Origin: an uncultured Prevotellaceae bacterium
GTDB taxonomy: Bacteria; Bacteroidota; Bacteroidia; Bacteroidales; Bacteroidaceae
Reading direction: 5' to 3'
Length of the DNA: 43,701 nucleotides
NCBI GenBank assembly: GCA_902794405.1
Contig: CADBHI010000038.1
Location: 739 to 44,439 of the forward strand
The stretch's first letter is position 1; each line of letters starts with the position of its first letter. Position numbers and translations under genes: made by a program. The notes beneath the pieces are model-generated. The model ran no database searches, had not been told where the DNA came from, and was given only the letters and a program-made list of their open reading frames with translations. Below, in pieces: positions 41,008-43,701 of the stretch.

Positions 41008-43701
41008 TTATGCCGCACCGCCATAATGTTGGCTGATGTAGTTATACACAGCATCACGGTAATAGTTGATGCTTTCGTCGGAATAGCTTTCAGGGAGTTC
41101 TTTCCAAAGGATGTCGCGGATGGTGATGATGATGGATGCCTTCGTCTCTTGCTTGTCGAACGGATGATCCATCGTGGCTAATTGCTCCTTTATCTTCTCC
41201 AGCAATTCCTTGGCGACAACCTTCAACTTCTTAATGTCATCTTTTGACAGATCGTCTTTCATCAGCACATCGTACATGGAGAGTTGTTCGTCATTCTCAA
41301 AACCTTCGCGAATGTAGCGTTTCTCCTCTTCGGTCAGTTCGTGGGAGAGTTTCATCAGCTCTTCGAACGTCTTCTCGATAGTAGCCCTGTTCTGCTCATT
41401 GTTATAGTCATGTATAATCTGCTGGTATTTCTCGTAGAAGTTAATGCGTGATGGATTCTGGGCCAACATTTGTGCGATACGTTCCTGCAAGAGTTCCTGA
41501 ATATCCTTCAATACCAGATTCTTCTCACGACTCTTGGCAAATTCGCGACGTAGCAGTTCAAAGTTGATGCCACTGATATCAAAACGTGTTGGGTCATCTT
41601 CTGCAGCCATAGTCGCTTCTATTTCCAGATGATCGTTCACAATCTGATTGATAGCCACACTCAGGTCAGTAATATCCGCATGTTGGCGCTTCTTCTGCAA
41701 CTCCTTATAGATGGCCTCAATGGCATCTTTCTGTTGTTTCATCTCGTGCGTGATGTCCTCACGGTCGAGATACTTCCATAGCTTCAGCAACGTAGTCGCA
41801 TAAGTACAGTAGGTCTTCCGTATCTCTGCCGTTTCGCACATCGCGTTGGCAGCCTCTTTTAGCAAGAACAACTTCATAAAGTTCTCAGCACGTATCAGTC
41901 TGTCCAATTCAAAATCATGTTCCTTCAAGAATGCTGTTGCGGCTGCAATCGCTTCGAGAACGTGCTTAATCAGTTCTTCCTTGTTGACAGTCGGATCATT
42001 ACCACCATTACCTCCTTCTGGATTGGCAGTATAGTCTGCCAGTGCCTGGCGCAAGGCTTTCACGATGCCGATATAGTCAATAATCAAACCATTGGTTTTA
42101 CCTTCTGCCACACGATTGGCACGGGCAATGGTTTGCATCAACGTATGGGCCTTCATAGGCTTGTCGATGTAAAGGCACGTGAGTGTCTTCACGTCGAAAC
42201 CTGTCAACCACATAGCGCAGACAAAGACCACGCGCAGTTTGGAGTCTGCATCCTTGAACTGTTTGTCCAATTCCTCTTTCTCCATACGCTCTCGATGGGG
42301 TTTGATGTCCAAGTCCCATTTCTGGAAAGTCTGTATCTCGTTCTGTTCCTGCGATACAACCACAGCCATATCCGTCTCCTTCATCCAAGCCAACTTGCGC
42401 TCCATCTCCTGCACCTCCTGTTGCGAGTCGCATTTCTCTATGGCTTGCTCCAAAAGTTTGATTTCCTTCTGCCAGTACTCTTGCACATAGTTATACATGC
42501 GGACACACGTCACCTTATTATAACTAACGAACATTGCTTTGCCAGAAGTCCACAAGTCGCTATAGTGACGAACAAAGTCCTGCGCCACTAAGCGCAGACG
42601 CTTCTTGGCTGTCAGCAGATGCACTTCTTTGGAAAACTCTCGTTCCAGTTTCGCCAATTGCGAGGCATCCAGATCACCAGCCTGTTCCAATGCAGCAGCA
42701 ATCTCCTCGTTGATTTCCGGATTCTTCAGTTCCTGCAGTTTTTCACCACGATTCTCGTAATAGAGGGGAACGGTAGCCTTATCCTCCACAGCCCTCTTGA
42801 AGTCGTAGATACTGACATAGCCACCAAACGTACGGGCTGTGATATTATCGTTCGACAACAACGGTGTACCTGTGAAGCCGATACGATGGGCTGTTGGCAG
42901 AATATGCATCAGGTTGTCTGCAAAGATACCGTTCTGCGTACGGTGTGCCTCGTCGCTCATCACAATAATATCGTGGTCGGGATAGATAGGCTCTGCCTTC
43001 GGGTCATTGAACTTCTGAATGAGCGAGAAGATGAACGATGGATTGCCCTTCAGTTTCGTTTTCAAATCCTCACCACTGCTGGCTATGAACTTTTTGGCTT
43101 TCACATTGCCCAGAAGTCCACAGTTCTCGAAGGTATCACTAATCTGCTTGTTCAGTTCGTCGCGATCTGTAAGCACCAAAAACGTTGGCGAGCCCTCAAA
43201 CTTACGGCGTATTTTCTGCGCTAAGAACAGCATCGAATAACTCTTGCCACTGCCTTGCGTATGCCAGAATACGCCCAGTTTACCGTTTAGGTACTGACGG
43301 TTGCGATACATCTCCACAGCTTGGTTCACGCCCAAATACTGGTGGTTACGAGCCATAATCTTTGCCGTTCTACCTCCGCTATGGTCATAAAGGATGAAGT
43401 TCTCCAACAGGTCGAGGAAATTCTCTTTCTTACAGATACCACGTAACATCGTAGGCAGTTCTATGCTGCCTGCATCTTCCTCAGTCAGTCGTTTCCACTC
43501 ATGGAAGAACTCCCACTTCGAGTCGATGGTTCCCACTCGTGCCTCCAATCCGTTACTAAACATGATGAAGGCATTATGATAGAACAATTGTGGAATGGTA
43601 TCGAGATAGTCACGATAGTTCTTGTTGAAGGCATCCACAACCTCCACATCGTGGTTCTTCAGTTCCATAAACAGCAAGGGAATACCATTCACAAAGCCCA
43701 C
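41008..43701 (-). CDS. hsdR: Type I restriction enzyme HsdR (5' partial)
   Basis: The last 897 residues of the motor and nuclease subunit of a type I restriction system; the gene runs off the right edge. The nuclease motif is at the visible start (LLFMELKNHDV, E-L-K). The translocase has Walker A HTQGSGKS at about residue 147-154, MSDEAHRTQ (DEAH box), IGFTGTPLL, then VFVCAMWLTGFDV and MQTIARANRVAEG in the second RecA domain. The C-terminal 300 residues are helical, for contact with the methylase. It cuts unmethylated foreign DNA together with HsdM and HsdS, which must lie outside the window. The A/T-richer content and the repeat field next to it suit a mobile defence island. Confidence 0.93.
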   Translation of the reverse strand: MGFVNGIPLLFMELKNHDVEVVDAFNKNYRDYLDTIPQLFYHNAFIMFSNGLEARVGTIDSKWEFFHEWKRLTEEDAGSIELPTMLRGICKKENFLDLLENFILYDHSGGRTAKIMARNHQYLGVNQAVEMYRNRQYLNGKLGVFWHTQGSGKSYSMLFLAQKIRRKFEGSPTFLVLTDRDELNKQISDTFENCGLLGNVKAKKFIASSGEDLKTKLKGNPSFIFSLIQKFNDPKAEPIYPDHDIIVMSDEAHRTQNGIFADNLMHILPTAHRIGFTGTPLLSNDNITARTFGGYVSIYDFKRAVEDKATVPLYYENRGEKLQELKNPEINEEIAAALEQAGDLDASQLAKLEREFSKEVHLLTAKKRLRLVAQDFVRHYSDLWTSGKAMFVSYNKVTCVRMYNYVQEYWQKEIKLLEQAIEKCDSQQEVQEMERKLAWMKETDMAVVVSQEQNEIQTFQKWDLDIKPHRERMEKEELDKQFKDADSKLRVVFVCAMWLTGFDVKTLTCLYIDKPMKAHTLMQTIARANRVAEGKTNGLIIDYIGIVKALRQALADYTANPEGGNGGNDPTVNKEELIKHVLEAIAAATAFLKEHDFELDRLIRAENFMKLFLLKEAANAMCETAEIRKTYCTYATTLLKLWKYLDREDITHEMKQQKDAIEAIYKELQKKRQHADITDLSVAINQIVNDHLEIEATMAAEDDPTRFDISGINFELLRREFAKSREKNLVLKDIQELLQERIAQMLAQNPSRINFYEKYQQIIHDYNNEQNRATIEKTFEELMKLSHELTEEEKRYIREGFENDEQLSMYDVLMKDDLSKDDIKKLKVVAKELLEKIKEQLATMDHPFDKQETKASIIITIRDILWKELPESYSDESINYYRDAVYNYISQHYGGAA

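Overview
The window looks like chromosomal DNA of a Bacteroidales bacterium, most likely Prevotella or a close relative. The reasons are: promoters of the Bacteroidota type (TTTG, about 20 bases, TAnnTTTG) before many genes; a TamB/TamL pair whose TamL is a lipoprotein; ExbB/ExbD/ExbD TonB motor genes; a secreted protease ending in a Prevotella-style type IX secretion tail; DUF4468, DUF3791 and DUF4160 proteins; and RsbU/RsbV/RsbW-like partner switching. There are no rRNA or tRNA genes that I can see, and no CRISPR array.

Layout. 1-0.4 kb: end of a Cu/Zn-type efflux permease with a C-terminal heavy-metal domain. 0.5-1.3 kb (minus): a well-preserved cobalamin riboswitch with its own promoter, now in front of a wrecked flavodoxin gene and a 29-residue membrane peptide. 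1.6-4.3 kb: HAD hydrolase, a glutathione peroxidase-nitroreductase fusion, glycerate kinase. 4.4-6.5 kb: ExbB, an unknown three-helix membrane protein, two ExbD proteins. 6.5-10.8 kb (minus): ligA and a secreted zinc metalloprotease. 10.9-18.4 kb (plus): small HExxH protein, patatin, trmD, secreted 5'-nucleotidase-like phosphatase, aminopeptidase P, C1 cysteine peptidase, histidine acid phosphatase. 18.4-21.4 kb: a gene-poor, repeat-rich stretch with DUF2442, a broken DUF4160 gene, a truncated ECF sigma factor and a DUF3791 pair. 21.4-22.3 kb: type II pantothenate kinase. 22.3-28.1 kb (minus): GH43 glycosidase, MFS transporter, DUF4468 protein, histidine kinase, STAS protein, RsbW-like kinase. 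28.2-38.9 kb (plus): RsbU-like phosphatase, pseudouridine synthase, tamB, tamL, sugar nucleotidyltransferase. 39.0-39.8 kb: debris of an antitoxin/GNAT-type locus between direct repeats, then an 11-bp periodic repeat field. 39.9-43.7 kb (minus, visibly more A/T-rich): a DUF4268 nuclease-like protein and the 3' part of a type I restriction hsdR.

The most unusual theme is the number of small repeated, mostly palindromic elements, several of them inside genes. One hairpin element (stem GTTGCTGT/ACAGCAAC) lies in frame in both the aminopeptidase P and GH43 genes. A G/C-rich hairpin element lies in frame in aminopeptidase P and, twice, in the MFS transporter, with relatives between genes. A third, low-complexity type lies in frame in ligA, the MFS gene and the metalloprotease. 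A fourth has broken the DUF4160 gene with a stop codon in its loop. Two separate fields of short units repeat with a period near 11 bp, about one DNA turn. Together they suggest active small-element spread that tolerates or even adds protein linkers.

All family calls are from reading motifs by eye; no database search or folding program was run.
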